A program made the position numbers and the translations under genes. From Oleispira antarctica RB-8 (GTDB taxonomy: Bacteria > Pseudomonadota > Gammaproteobacteria > Pseudomonadales > Oceanobacteraceae): a DNA stretch of 64,000 nucleotides. The DNA is taken from contig FO203512.1 in NCBI GenBank assembly GCA_000967895.1, forward strand, positions 2,813,350 through 2,877,349. Reading direction: 5' to 3'. This document shows, one piece after another, positions 27,610 to 36,662 of this stretch (positions are counted from its first letter, which is position 1; each line of letters begins with the position of its first letter). Below the pieces are notes generated by a model that was not told where the DNA came from, made no database searches, and saw only the letters and a list, made by a program, of their open reading frames with translations.

Positions 27610-29736
27610 ATGAAATCCTCCTCCCTACGTATCAAGTTAATGGCTGCTAGCTTAATCATGCTACTCACCATGGCACTGGTTCTAAGTATTAACGTTAACC
27701 GAGCTTTGAACAATTCAGGTAATACATTAAGCGAACGCACCCAATCAGACTTAAAAGCAGCCGTATATGAGCAGTTAAATGCTGAAGCCACAGGGTATGG
27801 AGATAAAATAGCCAGCTATATCAATTCCGCTTATCAAGTCCCCATGGCCATGAAGTCGATTATTGAATCCAGTATCAATTCAAGCCAAGTTTCGCTGAGT
27901 CGCAGCCAAGTTAATCTTCTAATTCAAGCCCAACTTGCTGCAAACCCCAACATCAGTTCTATGTATAGCCAATTTGAAGCAGATGGCTTTGATGGTAATG
28001 ACCTTGCTTATCAAGACAGCAATGAGATGTATAACGCGATCGCTACGGGGTCATTAGAAGTTTATTGGGTTCGCGATCCCAAACAACAATTAGTGCAATT
28101 TCGTATTGAGAATTCTCAAGAAAAATATGCAGAGTCACTTAATGAGTTTGGTATTCGTGAAGCCGAATGGTATCTCTGCGCTAGAGACACAAAAAAGCCC
28201 TGCGCAATGGAACCCTACATGTATGAAATTGAAGAAGGCTATCAAGAACTTATGACCAGCCTCACCGCTCCTATTCTGATTAATAATCAGTTTCGTGGCG
28301 TTGTTGGAGTCGATGTTAATTTACCAAAATTTCAAGGTTTAACAGATAAATTAAGCAAATCATTATTTGACGGTGCTGCAAAAGTAACCTTACTAAGCGA
28401 GAAGGGTTTAATCGTAGGAAGTAGCCATTACTACGAAAAAACAGCTCGTCCTTTTAAAGAAGCAAAACCCCAATTAGCTAAGACATACTTACAACTATCA
28501 GATGATAAAAACTTATTAGAAACAGATGATTACTTTGTTATTAGTAAAAACATTAATATCACAGCCTCGGGAAATCAATGGCGCTTTCTTATTGAATTAC
28601 CCAAAGATGTCGCACTTGCCAGAGCGCATGCTTTAGTACAAGAACTTGAAGACAACTTCACAAGCATCAATACTCAACAAGTTATATTAGCTCTCGTAGT
28701 GACATTTTTTGCAGCCCTAATAATGATGTGGATTATAAAATCCATCGTTCAACCTCTTTATGAATTACGTCACAGAATTGATAACCTTGCCAGTGCAGAA
28801 GGTGATTTAACCCAGCAACTAACATTAGATACTCACGCTGAACTCATTGCATTAAGTGGCGGTTTCAATCTATTTTTACAGAAACTCAGAGATATGATTA
28901 ATGAGTTAAAAAATGTCAGCCATGAAGTGCGAGATTCATCTGCCACCAGCGAGCAAATTAGTCGTGATACTAACCAACAAACTAGCCAGCAACAGCTAGA
29001 AATATCCAGTGTCGTAACGGCAACGAATGAAATGTCAGCAACGTCCCACGAAGTAGCACGATTAGCACAATCGACTGCTGACGGTGCAAAAAGATCTCAA
29101 GAAATCATTCATAACTCACAATCCTCATTATCAATAGCCGTAAAAGGGGTAAAAGATTTATCGGTTGATATGAGCAAGGCGAGTGAATCGATTACTCAGG
29201 TCGCAGCACGCAGTGAAGACATCACACGTATTATTGATGTTATTAAGGCAATTGCTGAACAAACGAATTTATTAGCGTTGAATGCCGCCATCGAAGCCGC
29301 TAGAGCCGGCGAACAAGGAAGAGGATTTGCAGTGGTTGCAGATGAGGTTCGAAGTCTTGCATCAAAAACACAGAACTCTACTGATGAAATTAATTCGATG
29401 ATCCAAAGCCTGCAGCAAGAAGTATCTAAAGCCGTAACAATTATTGATAATAGCAGTACTAAAGCAGAAGAAAGTGTTGAACAAACCAACATCGCCTTTG
29501 AATCTCTGGCGGAGGTTGTCACCACAACTGACAGTATTAATGACAATGCTGATCAAGTCGCCGCAGCAGCCGAAGAACAAAGTCAGGTCGCAGAAGAGAT
29601 TAATAAAAACCTCACGATTATCGGTGATGCTGCGGAAACTTTGGCGCAACTATCACAGAAATCAGAATACAGTAATCAGCACTTAATTAAACAAGTCGAC
29701 TCACTCGATCAGCAATTAGGAAGACTGCACACTTAG
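27610..29736 (+). CDS. Methyl-accepting chemotaxis protein with dCache sensor
   Basis: This 708-residue chemoreceptor has a first membrane helix at about 9-28, a large periplasmic double-Cache domain (about 30-355), a second helix at about 358-381, HAMP (to about 435), and the cytoplasmic signalling domain with the hairpin tip E[16 protein letters not shown] around residue 570. The ligand site region ([18 protein letters not shown]) resembles but does not exactly match the amino-acid-binding dCache motif: the usual Asp after PY is replaced. The C-terminus lacks a CheR-binding pentapeptide (ends QLGRLHT). A chemotactic ligand cannot be given. Confidence 0.92.
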   Translation: MKSSSLRIKLMAASLIMLLTMALVLSINVNRALNNSGNTLSERTQSDLKAAVYEQLNAEATGYGDKIASYINSAYQVPMAMKSIIESSINSSQVSLSRSQVNLLIQAQLAANPNISSMYSQFEADGFDGNDLAYQDSNEMYNAIATGSLEVYWVRDPKQQLVQFRIENSQEKYAESLNEFGIREAEWYLCARDTKKPCAMEPYMYEIEEGYQELMTSLTAPILINNQFRGVVGVDVNLPKFQGLTDKLSKSLFDGAAKVTLLSEKGLIVGSSHYYEKTARPFKEAKPQLAKTYLQLSDDKNLLETDDYFVISKNINITASGNQWRFLIELPKDVALARAHALVQELEDNFTSINTQQVILALVVTFFAALIMMWIIKSIVQPLYELRHRIDNLASAEGDLTQQLTLDTHAELIALSGGFNLFLQKLRDMINELKNVSHEVRDSSATSEQISRDTNQQTSQQQLEISSVVTATNEMSATSHEVARLAQSTADGAKRSQEIIHNSQSSLSIAVKGVKDLSVDMSKASESITQVAARSEDITRIIDVIKAIAEQTNLLALNAAIEAARAGEQGRGFAVVADEVRSLASKTQNSTDEINSMIQSLQQEVSKAVTIIDNSSTKAEESVEQTNIAFESLAEVVTTTDSINDNADQVAAAAEEQSQVAEEINKNLTIIGDAAETLAQLSQKSEYSNQHLIKQVDSLDQQLGRLHT

Positions 29737-29776
29737 TCTCTCAAGCTTTTAGTTCCCGATAGCCACCTGAGTACAA

Positions 29777-29802
29777 CAGCCCCTTTAATTAAAAAGGGGC
29801 TG
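29777..29802. terminator. Hairpin between convergent genes
   Basis: A perfect 10-bp stem CAGCCCCTTT / AAAGGGGCTG with a 6-base loop lies between the chemoreceptor gene and the convergent phoD-like gene. There is no clean T-run on either side, so it may be a weak bidirectional terminator or a transcript-end stabiliser. Confidence 0.6.
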
Positions 29803-29815
29803 AAATTAATAAAGA

Positions 29816-31474
29816 TTAAACCGCTTCAACCTCCATCACATCGATAATGGGTGCAAACACAGCACTGTTCATATTAACCACCGCAGGTTCGATGACTTTC
29901 GTTAATCGATTCGCTTTATCATTTGTTTTATAGGACACCGCATGATGGTGCTCTTTCGATTTTTCTTTTACCGTTTTGACAAAAAACCAATCTGCCTGAG
30001 CCCGTTCTTCTGTCACATCTAAAATGAAGAAGCCATTATGCACCATGTCACAATGCTTAAGATGAGGACTACTCGATTTCAACGCCGCAGCGGCAATATC
30101 GCCGATAACCGGCGGTAAAGCGGGTGAAGAAACAGATGGTGTAACGAATTCAACAGCCAACGAGCCCTCACCTGTCTTACCGTTGTAATAACGTCGATCA
30201 AATGGATCGTGAGAAAGATCGGCAACCCAAGTCGAATGAATATCTCCCGTCAAGACCACCATATTATCAATGCTGTTATCATCAATAAAATTAAACAAAC
30301 GCTCACGCGTTGCGGTATAACCATCCCAAGTATCAAGGAAGAAAGAAATCCCTCCTCCTAGCTTATCTGGTAGTGCAACGGGGCCTAATTGCTGCATCTG
30401 CACTTGTTGACCCAATACCTTCCACTTTGCTGTCGATGCTTTTAGCTGATTATGCAACCAAGCCTCTTGCTCAAATCCCATCAAAGTACGATTTTCATCG
30501 TGTCGGATTTGTTGTGCGTATATACCGCTAGGCGCTTCATCACGGCCTTCGATACGAGTATCCAGCATTAATAAATCGACTAAATTCCCAAACGGTAATT
30601 TACGATAGCAAGATCCTAAGTCTTCTGGTTGATGACGAATAGGCATCCATTCAAAATACGCTTGCTTAGCTTTCTTTTTACGGGTTAAAAAATCACCCTC
30701 GCCATCATTATGATTCTCAGCACCGTCTTTCCAGGTATCATTAGCAAACTCATGATCATCCCAAGTAACAATAAAAGGATACTGCTGGTGCACAGCTTGT
30801 AAATCTAAATCTCGTTTATACAAATTATGTCGTTGACGGTAATCCGTTAAATTAACAATTTCATGCTTTGGCAATAAGTCACGTTGCTTTTCTAATGACT
30901 TTTCACCATATTCACCCACCCCGTATTCATAAATATAATCACCAAGATGAACAATCGCATCCAAATCATTACGCTCTGATAAAATGCGATACACATTAAA
31001 ATAGCCATGTGGAAAACTGGAACACGATACCACCGCTAAACGTAAACGATCTAACCCTGTTTCAGCAGCGGTTTTAGTACGTCCAATGGCCGATAATTTG
31101 TCATCGACAAAAAACTGATAATAATACCAAGTATTCGGTAATAGACCGTCAGCATCAACTTTAACGGTAAAGTCACGACTGGAATCTGTTGTAACAACCC
31201 CTGCATTCACTTCTTGTTGCATGTCCACATCGTCACAAATGCGCCAACTAACGTCTATAGCAGCATTAATTTCTGGAGAAATTCGTGTCCATAAAATAAC
31301 TCGATCACTTAATGGATCACCAGAAGCAACACCATGTCCAAAATCGACAATAATTTTATCTGCCAAAGGATCGACAGCAGGCTTACTGCTCATCGCAAAT
31401 ACCGGTCCAGCAACAGCAGCAGATGCCCCTAAAATGCCAGCATTTTTCAATAATTTTCTTCGTGAAAAAGACAT
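29816..31474 (-). CDS. Alkaline phosphatase D family protein (PhoD-like)
   Basis: This 552-residue PhoD-type phosphodiesterase/monoesterase opens with a Tat signal (SRRKLLKNAG, cleavage near residue 27). It then has the PhoD N-terminal beta domain (GVASGDPLSDRVILWTRI) and the metallophosphatase domain with SCSSFPHGYFN, HLGDYIYEYG, TWDDHEFANDTW, and VVLTGDIHSTW. Such enzymes bind Ca/Fe and release phosphate from esters in the periplasm or outside the cell. An acid-phosphatase-like gene lies directly upstream on the same strand (100-base gap) and a Pit transporter three genes on. I found no convincing Pho box. Confidence 0.93.
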   Translation of the reverse strand: MSFSRRKLLKNAGILGASAAVAGPVFAMSSKPAVDPLADKIIVDFGHGVASGDPLSDRVILWTRISPEINAAIDVSWRICDDVDMQQEVNAGVVTTDSSRDFTVKVDADGLLPNTWYYYQFFVDDKLSAIGRTKTAAETGLDRLRLAVVSCSSFPHGYFNVYRILSERNDLDAIVHLGDYIYEYGVGEYGEKSLEKQRDLLPKHEIVNLTDYRQRHNLYKRDLDLQAVHQQYPFIVTWDDHEFANDTWKDGAENHNDGEGDFLTRKKKAKQAYFEWMPIRHQPEDLGSCYRKLPFGNLVDLLMLDTRIEGRDEAPSGIYAQQIRHDENRTLMGFEQEAWLHNQLKASTAKWKVLGQQVQMQQLGPVALPDKLGGGISFFLDTWDGYTATRERLFNFIDDNSIDNMVVLTGDIHSTWVADLSHDPFDRRYYNGKTGEGSLAVEFVTPSVSSPALPPVIGDIAAAALKSSSPHLKHCDMVHNGFFILDVTEERAQADWFFVKTVKEKSKEHHHAVSYKTNDKANRLTKVIEPAVVNMNSAVFAPIIDVMEVEAV

Positions 31475-31574
31475 AATAATTCCTACAAAATTTGCATAGT
31501 TTAAAAAAATTTAACGAAAATTTAAAAATATACCGACAGCTATTCAATAACCGCCGGCACTAGGAACTACTGGT

Positions 31575-32693
31575 CTAATCTGTATTTCTAATAATGGTTT
31601 GCTGATGAGCAATGGTGTACTCACCGGCATCATTTAACTGATAGGCCGTGCCACGAAACTCATCCCCTTCGATTTCAATATAAAAGAAACCTAACGTTTC
31701 ATCAGCTTGCCAATAAGATTGATTGCGATCAGGATTACTAAAACTACGAGATTTTGCTCCGGCACCTGAAACAATATGGAATGTTTTACCACAAGGCTGT
31801 ACTGGGCGTAACCACTGCATATCATGATCATGGCCTGCAATAATCACATCAACACGATTACAGACTTCTTGTTCCAAAAAGTTTTTATAAACACTGCCTA
31901 AACCCGCGACATAATCATAAAGACCGGCATTACCGTGGCTGCCATTAGACATATATGGATGATGAGCGAAAGCGATCTTCCATTTCCCTAATGTCGATTT
32001 AATAGTTTCATCAAACCATTTAGCCTGTTTCTTTTTATAAGGCAGTTGCCAATAATCTTTTTTAAGATCAGAAAGTGTCGCCAAAGGATTAGAGTCTAAA
32101 GAGAAGAAATCGACTAGCGGTTCGCTATCCGCAAGCGGTGCACTGAAATGATAATAACGAGCGGGCATATTCCATTTTTCACTAAATCGATTTTCTTCAT
32201 AGTGATAATCAACTTGAATCTCGCCTTTCACATTGGCTAATCCACCCCCTGCAAAATACGAATTATCGTGATTGCCCAGTGTCATATAGAAAGGAAAGTC
32301 TAAATTTTGATACGGTTTTTCAAATTTATCTAGCCATTGTTCATCTTCGACAGAATCAACACCCGACTCATAAATATTATCGCCTAGACCTAAAGCAAAA
32401 TCACAACCATGATCGGCACATACTTTTTCAATGGCGTCAGCGACCTTGTACTGACCTTCTTTCCCTGTTCCGGTATCACCGACGGCAATAAAGCGAACTA
32501 TTTTTCCTATCGCGGGAATACCTTCAACATCAGTCTTTGGCGTATTTGACATTGCCATCACTTGACCAACAAAGGTGGTAGTAAATAATGACACCATAAG
32601 AGGCAACTTCAATTTTCTTAAACTTAAGCTAGCCTCATTTCTTCTGCCTAGAAGATGTTTAGACTGCTTTTTTTTCATCGTGAACTTCATCAT
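31575..32693 (-). CDS. Purple-acid-phosphatase-like metallophosphoesterase (ACP5 type)
   Basis: This 372-residue exported metallophosphoesterase resembles tartrate-resistant acid phosphatase. Metal-binding motifs in order: GDTG (Asp73), GDNIYESG, GNHDNSYF, FAHHPYMSNGSHG and AGHDHDMQW. The signal sequence is unusually long (about 47 residues, basic n-region of 30 followed by a hydrophobic core ending VMA). GGAG precedes the ATG at 32693. It lies upstream of phoD on the same strand and may be co-expressed. It likely hydrolyses phosphate monoesters outside the cytoplasm; substrate is not visible from sequence. Confidence 0.88.
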   Translation of the reverse strand: MMKFTMKKKQSKHLLGRRNEASLSLRKLKLPLMVSLFTTTFVGQVMAMSNTPKTDVEGIPAIGKIVRFIAVGDTGTGKEGQYKVADAIEKVCADHGCDFALGLGDNIYESGVDSVEDEQWLDKFEKPYQNLDFPFYMTLGNHDNSYFAGGGLANVKGEIQVDYHYEENRFSEKWNMPARYYHFSAPLADSEPLVDFFSLDSNPLATLSDLKKDYWQLPYKKKQAKWFDETIKSTLGKWKIAFAHHPYMSNGSHGNAGLYDYVAGLGSVYKNFLEQEVCNRVDVIIAGHDHDMQWLRPVQPCGKTFHIVSGAGAKSRSFSNPDRNQSYWQADETLGFFYIEIEGDEFRGTAYQLNDAGEYTIAHQQTIIRNTD

Positions 32694-32797
32694 GTTTCTC
32701 CGTTTATTGTAATAATGTCCAAGTTTAATGGCGGGTTATTACAACTTTGTTATTATTATAATATGTCGGTGCTTCTTTTTATGAACGGGCAATCAAT

Positions 32798-32819
32798 AAG
32801 TGGTACGTTAATACCACTT
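32798..32819. repeat. Perfect 8-bp inverted repeat in the phosphatase/GNAT divergent region
   Basis: AAGTGGTA and TACCACTT flank a 6-base loop between the divergently transcribed phosphatase and acetyltransferase genes. It may be an operator; there is no T-run to make it a terminator. Confidence 0.45.
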
Positions 32820-32880
32820 TCAATTTAAGCCGTTTATCTCTGCTCTGGCAATAGAGCCGAACCTGAAATCCTATGACCAT

Positions 32881-33312
32881 TTGAGCCAACTTATGCAGCA
32901 TATTTTGTCCAGTTGCCAACAACTCAACCAGTTTTATAAGCAAAATAAAAATAAGGCCAGAGCAAAGCCAAATGATCTAATGTATGCCGCGCTCAATAAT
33001 GAAGGAGAAATCTGCTCGGTATTACGCTTATTGCCCTACAATGGCTTTCTTTTTTTGCGCAGTGTTTTAACCGCAGAAACACATAGAGGATCCGGCATAG
33101 CCTCGGACTTAATCAAACATGCTGTTAAGCAGCAACAATCACACCTCATTTATACCTTACCAACACCTCAAGCATTGCGCCTTTACCAACGCCTAGGCTT
33201 TCAACCCGTCTCTCAGTCAGAAATTCCAGCCCCATTATTAGCCAGCTACCGACGCTTTCGACGATCAAACATCGGCCCCACAGTCATGGTGATTAACATG
33301 ACAGTCAGGTAA
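32881..33312 (+). CDS. GNAT-family N-acetyltransferase
   Basis: This 143-residue protein shows the acetyl-CoA-binding core of the GNAT fold: strand LFLRSVLTAETHRGSGIASDLIKHAV, where HRGSGIA is the Q/RxxGxG/A-type loop, then IYTLPTPQALRLYQRLGFQPV. The N-terminal part is shorter than in many GNATs. The start is uncertain: TTG at 32881 or ATG at 32893; neither has a strong ribosome site. An upstream ATG at 32873 is in another frame and stops at once. The substrate is unknown. Confidence 0.8.
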   Translation: MSQLMQHILSSCQQLNQFYKQNKNKARAKPNDLMYAALNNEGEICSVLRLLPYNGFLFLRSVLTAETHRGSGIASDLIKHAVKQQQSHLIYTLPTPQALRLYQRLGFQPVSQSEIPAPLLASYRRFRRSNIGPTVMVINMTVR

Positions 33313-33380
33313 TATGCGCCATCGTTGATTCTTTATAGAATTATTACATTGACTTTCATATTCTAAAAAAGGGCTATTAC

Positions 33381-33872
33381 ATGGCTAAAATTAATCGTTT
33401 AACCAAAGCTGTTAATATTTTTCAAAAATTTCCCGAGTCCATTCGTACCTTCGCCCTTTCTAAAGCCATGGGCAATGTCGTTAAATATGCTGGAACTTCT
33501 GGCTTACGTTATGAAAAGCTCACACCAACAGAATGCATCATTGTTATCCCTAACCGTAAAAAAGTACGCAACCACATTGGCAGCGTTCACGCAGCAGCAA
33601 TGGGCTTACTCGCTGAGACAGCGACAGGCTTTATGACGGGTTTAACCGTTCCTGATGATCGTATTATTGTGATTAAGTCGATGCACTTAGAGTATTTGAA
33701 ACAGGCAAGCGGCGATATGAAAGCGGTAGCAACCTATTCTGATGAACAAGTTGAATACATTAAAAATAATGAAAAAGGCGACATCAACGTTCCTGTTGTC
33801 ATTACCGATGGCAAAGGAATTGAAACCGTTAAGGCGACGATGATTTGGGCTTGGGCTCCTAAACGTAAATAG
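33381..33872 (+). CDS. DUF4442 hot-dog-fold protein (thioesterase-like)
   Basis: This 163-residue cytoplasmic protein matches the DUF4442 pattern, a relative of acyl-CoA thioesterases such as the YiiD C-domain. Landmarks are IPNRKKVRNHIGSVHAAAMGLLAETATGFM, where the Asn-His and the helix correspond to the hot-dog active-site helix, and IVIKSMHLEYLKQASGDM. A thioesterase activity on acyl-CoA is an inference. It sits between a GNAT gene and a strong bidirectional terminator. Confidence 0.78.
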   Translation: MAKINRLTKAVNIFQKFPESIRTFALSKAMGNVVKYAGTSGLRYEKLTPTECIIVIPNRKKVRNHIGSVHAAAMGLLAETATGFMTGLTVPDDRIIVIKSMHLEYLKQASGDMKAVATYSDEQVEYIKNNEKGDINVPVVITDGKGIETVKATMIWAWAPKRK

Positions 33873-33897
33873 GTTTGCAAGCACCGAGTTAAAAACA

Positions 33898-33968
33898 AAA
33901 AAGCCGCTTATTGAAACCCAGTGTTATGTGTCTAACGATTGGGAGTGATTTCAATGAGCGGCTTTTTT
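33898..33968. terminator. Bidirectional rho-independent terminator
   Basis: A long stem (AAAAAGCCGCT..TTGAAA pairing with TTTCAA..AGCGGCTTTTT, one wobble, plus inner CCCA/TGGG) has T-runs on both strands. It serves the convergent DUF4442 and MvaT-like genes. Confidence 0.9.
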
Positions 33969-33996
33969 ATTTAATTAGCGATCAGAACGTATTCGC

Positions 33997-34464
33997 CTAC
34001 ATTTTCCAAGTACGTACTGTTTCAAAGCCGTATTCATTAATCCAGTCTTCTAACTGACGTGGATTACGTTTGATTTTTTCGATAGTCTCATGCGTCGCAG
34101 GGTTCTTATAACGGCCTATTGCTAACTTTGGCTTAGGTAATGTCGAGACCTTCTCTTTTTTTCCTTCTTTACGAGTGTCTTTTTTAATCGCTTTTTCAAA
34201 GTGCTTCTTTAAGCTCTCATAAATACGACCAGGTCTTTCTGTTTTACCTAACTCTTCAACCCATTTGATAATTTGATCACCACGAGAGACATAAAGCTCA
34301 GCTTCAGTTAGCGCCATTTGGTTGCATAAACGCTGAATGGTTTGATCAAACTCGGTAAATCCTTCAATTTTTTTCTCTTGATCGAGCTTTAATTGCTCTA
34401 GCTCTGCAATTTTTTTCTTATGCAATTCAATTTCTTTATCAAGCTCTTGCTGAATTCCGCTCAC
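33997..34464 (-). CDS. MvaT/MvaU-like nucleoid-associated (H-NS family) protein
   Basis: This 155-residue protein has an N-terminal coiled coil (about 3-60) for oligomerisation, a basic linker (KKDTRKEGKKEK), and a C-terminal domain with RYKNPATHETIE and LEDWINEYGFETVRTW. It aligns without gaps to the Pseudomonas MvaT DNA-binding domain (YKNPHTGEVIE, LKEW, W). MvaT proteins coat AT-rich DNA and silence acquired genes. The MvaT gripping segment KGGNH reads IKRNP here, so the GGN tip has become KRN. It starts with GTG preceded by GGGG. The match is by eye and rests mainly on the C-terminal domain. Confidence 0.75.
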   Translation of the reverse strand: MSGIQQELDKEIELHKKKIAELEQLKLDQEKKIEGFTEFDQTIQRLCNQMALTEAELYVSRGDQIIKWVEELGKTERPGRIYESLKKHFEKAIKKDTRKEGKKEKVSTLPKPKLAIGRYKNPATHETIEKIKRNPRQLEDWINEYGFETVRTWKM

Positions 34465-34711
34465 GCCAATCCCCTAATTAATTGATAATTTCAATGTTAA
34501 TCGTCATTATTTTGGCAAAATTATACGCTCAAATCGACCTAATGAAAGCAGATTGTCTTAAACTCATATTATTAAGATTTTTACCACTATTTAAGTGTTG
34601 TTTTTTGGAGTCCTGCGCTAAAGTCTTATTTATACTTTTTTGTCCTCTCAGTCTATTATCTGAGTGTTCTCTAGGGTAGAATTCGCGCGTTTTTCATCCG
34701 ACGGAGGAGTT

Positions 34712-35977
34712 ATGGAACTTCTAGCCGAACACGGGCATATTTTTATCGCCCTAGCATGTATTTTTGGTCTTTTCATGGCATGGGGTATTGGTGCTAATGA
34801 TGTTGCTAATGCAATGGGGACCTCCGTAGGTTCTAAAGCAATCACCATCAAACAAGCTATTTTAATTGCTATTGTGTTTGAATTTGCGGGTGCGTTTCTC
34901 GCCGGTGGTGAAGTAACGGCCACTATTCGAAAAGGCATCATTGATCCTTCTGCACTGGCAGACTCTCCCGAATTGCTCGTTTTTGGTATGCTGGCGTCTT
35001 TATTAGCAGCAGGGATTTGGTTATTGGTTGCGTCGATTAAAGGCTGGCCTGTTTCAACCACCCACTCTATCGTTGGCGCCATTGTTGGTTTTTCTGCCGT
35101 CGGCATCGGCGTAGAAGCGGTTGCTTGGGGTAAGGTAGGCACAATTGCCGCTAGCTGGATTATTTCACCGATGCTCGCGGGTAGTATTGCTTTTGTCTTG
35201 TACAAAACGGTACAGCACTGGATTCATGATACTGAAAATCCTTTTGCTCAATCTAAGAAAGTCGTTCCTTTCTACATATTTCTGGTCGGCTTCATCATCT
35301 CTATGGTCACATTGACCAAGGGTTTGAAACACATTGGCCTCGACATTAGTTTTCAACAGTCAATTTGGATGTCGCTCATCGCAGGGGTTGTTATCACCTT
35401 TATCGGTATATTCTTTGTTAATCGTGTCCACGCAGACCCTGAAAGCAATGAAGAAGAACACCTCGCCAACGTTGAGAAAGTATTTGCTGTATTAATGGTA
35501 TTCACCGCTTGCGCCATGGCTTTTGCCCACGGCTCTAACGATGTCGCTAACGCCATTGGCCCTGTTGCCGCTATTTACAGCGTTGTAAGCAGCTCAGGTG
35601 AAATCGCTGCGAAAGCCGCTGTTCCTGCTTGGATCTTGTTGATTGGTGGCCTGGGTATCGTAGTTGGCTTAGTCACTTATGGTCATAAAGTAATTGCAAC
35701 CGTCGGCACCGGTATCACTCAGTTAACACCAAGCCGTGGCTTTGCTGCCACCCTAGCGGCAGCAACAACCGTCGTTGTTGCATCGGGTACTGGCTTACCG
35801 ATTTCGACGACTCATACGCTCGTAGGCGCTATCTTAGGCGTAGGTCTTGCGGTAGGTCGTGAATCATTGAACTATCGTCAAATCGGCGCCATTTTCATGT
35901 CTTGGCTAGTCACTCTGCCAGCAGGTGCAGCACTTTCTATCTTCTTCTTCTTTATCTTCAGAGCAATCTGGGGATAA
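34712..35977 (+). CDS. Inorganic phosphate transporter, PiT family
   Basis: This is a low-affinity phosphate (metal-phosphate) symporter of the inner membrane, 421 residues with about ten helices. The two halves carry the duplicated family signature GANDVANAMGTSVGS near the start and GSNDVANAIGPVAA in the C-terminal half, plus two PVSTTHS/PISTTHT motifs. I chose the ATG at 34712, which has GGAGGAG just upstream, instead of one 16 codons earlier. A terminator follows directly. The two phosphatase genes 2-4 kb upstream suggest a phosphate-acquisition neighbourhood. Confidence 0.94.
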   Translation: MELLAEHGHIFIALACIFGLFMAWGIGANDVANAMGTSVGSKAITIKQAILIAIVFEFAGAFLAGGEVTATIRKGIIDPSALADSPELLVFGMLASLLAAGIWLLVASIKGWPVSTTHSIVGAIVGFSAVGIGVEAVAWGKVGTIAASWIISPMLAGSIAFVLYKTVQHWIHDTENPFAQSKKVVPFYIFLVGFIISMVTLTKGLKHIGLDISFQQSIWMSLIAGVVITFIGIFFVNRVHADPESNEEEHLANVEKVFAVLMVFTACAMAFAHGSNDVANAIGPVAAIYSVVSSSGEIAAKAAVPAWILLIGGLGIVVGLVTYGHKVIATVGTGITQLTPSRGFAATLAAATTVVVASGTGLPISTTHTLVGAILGVGLAVGRESLNYRQIGAIFMSWLVTLPAGAALSIFFFFIFRAIWG

Positions 35978-35994
35978 GGGCAAAAGATTTTACG

Positions 35995-36019
35995 AACCGG
36001 GCATTGCCCGGTTTTTTTT
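35995..36019 (+). terminator. Rho-independent terminator after the Pit gene
   Basis: The stem AACCGGGC / GCCCGGTT has a 3-base loop and is followed by eight Ts, 18 bases past the stop codon. Confidence 0.92.
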
Positions 36020-36054
36020 GCTTTTTATTATACCCAAGAGAATCAATAGCCCGC

Positions 36055-36591
36055 ATGGCGATTAAAGCAACCGTAATTAAGCTCGACCTCACCATTAGTG
36101 ATATGGACAGAGACTATTATCAGCAACATAATCTGACGATGGCTCAGCATCCTTCAGAAACCGAGCAGCGTTTAATTCTTCGTACTATTGCGTTCACTCT
36201 ATTTGCACGCGAGGGCTTACAGTTCACCAAAGGACTCAGCGAAGACAGCGTGCCTGATTTATGGCAAAAGAGCTTAATTGACGATATTGAATTGTGGATT
36301 GATCTTGGCCAACCGGATGAAAAACGTATCCGCAAAGCTTGCCATAAGGCCAAACAGGTCATTATTTTTAGCTATGGCGATAATGCTGCGAAAATGTGGT
36401 GGAAAGGCGTAGAGAGTAAAGCAAAAGGGTTTAAGAACTTATCGGTGTACCACATCAGCACTGAGCAATATAATACTTTGGATCTATTAATGCAGCGTCA
36501 CTTGGTTTTGAATGCCAGCATTCAAGATGCTGAATTATGGCTGAGTGATGATAAACACAGCCTGCACATCACTCCACAACAGTGGTTGTAA
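36055..36591 (+). CDS. yaeQ: YaeQ family protein
   Basis: This 178-residue protein (E. coli YaeQ 181) has the hallmark segments MAIKATVIKLDLTISDMDRDYY, HPSETEQRLILRTIAF and the PD-(D/E)XK-like core DIELWIDLGQPDEKRIRKAC with W-W and VYHI further on. YaeQ has a nuclease-like fold; it was once reported to compensate for RfaH, and its function is unsettled. I placed the start at ATG 36055, where homologues begin; a longer frame upstream overlaps pit and its terminator. Confidence 0.93.
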   Translation: MAIKATVIKLDLTISDMDRDYYQQHNLTMAQHPSETEQRLILRTIAFTLFAREGLQFTKGLSEDSVPDLWQKSLIDDIELWIDLGQPDEKRIRKACHKAKQVIIFSYGDNAAKMWWKGVESKAKGFKNLSVYHISTEQYNTLDLLMQRHLVLNASIQDAELWLSDDKHSLHITPQQWL

Positions 36592-36633
36592 CACACTCTT
36601 TATAAAACGATTTTCTTCTAAAACGATTATTAT

Positions 36634-36662
36634 AAAAAGGCCCTTTCTAGTCAGCAAGGGCC
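36634..36662 (-). terminator. Terminator overlapping the 3' end of the diguanylate cyclase gene
   Basis: On the minus strand GGCCCTT and AAGGGCC pair around a 10-base loop and are followed by five Ts. The left arm encodes the last residues and the stop codon lies in the loop, so the terminator starts inside the gene. Confidence 0.8.

Noticed and set aside
31475-31574. Possible Pho box upstream of the phoD-like gene
   Set aside because: A CTGTCGG half-site is followed by an AT-rich stretch with no second repeat at the right spacing.
34664-34711. Earlier ATG for the Pit transporter
   Set aside because: The 16 extra codons lack a ribosome site, while GGAGGAG lies directly before the ATG at 34712.
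35902-36054. N-terminal extension of YaeQ reaching into pit
   Set aside because: It would overlap the end of pit and the terminator; homologues begin at MAIKATV (36055).
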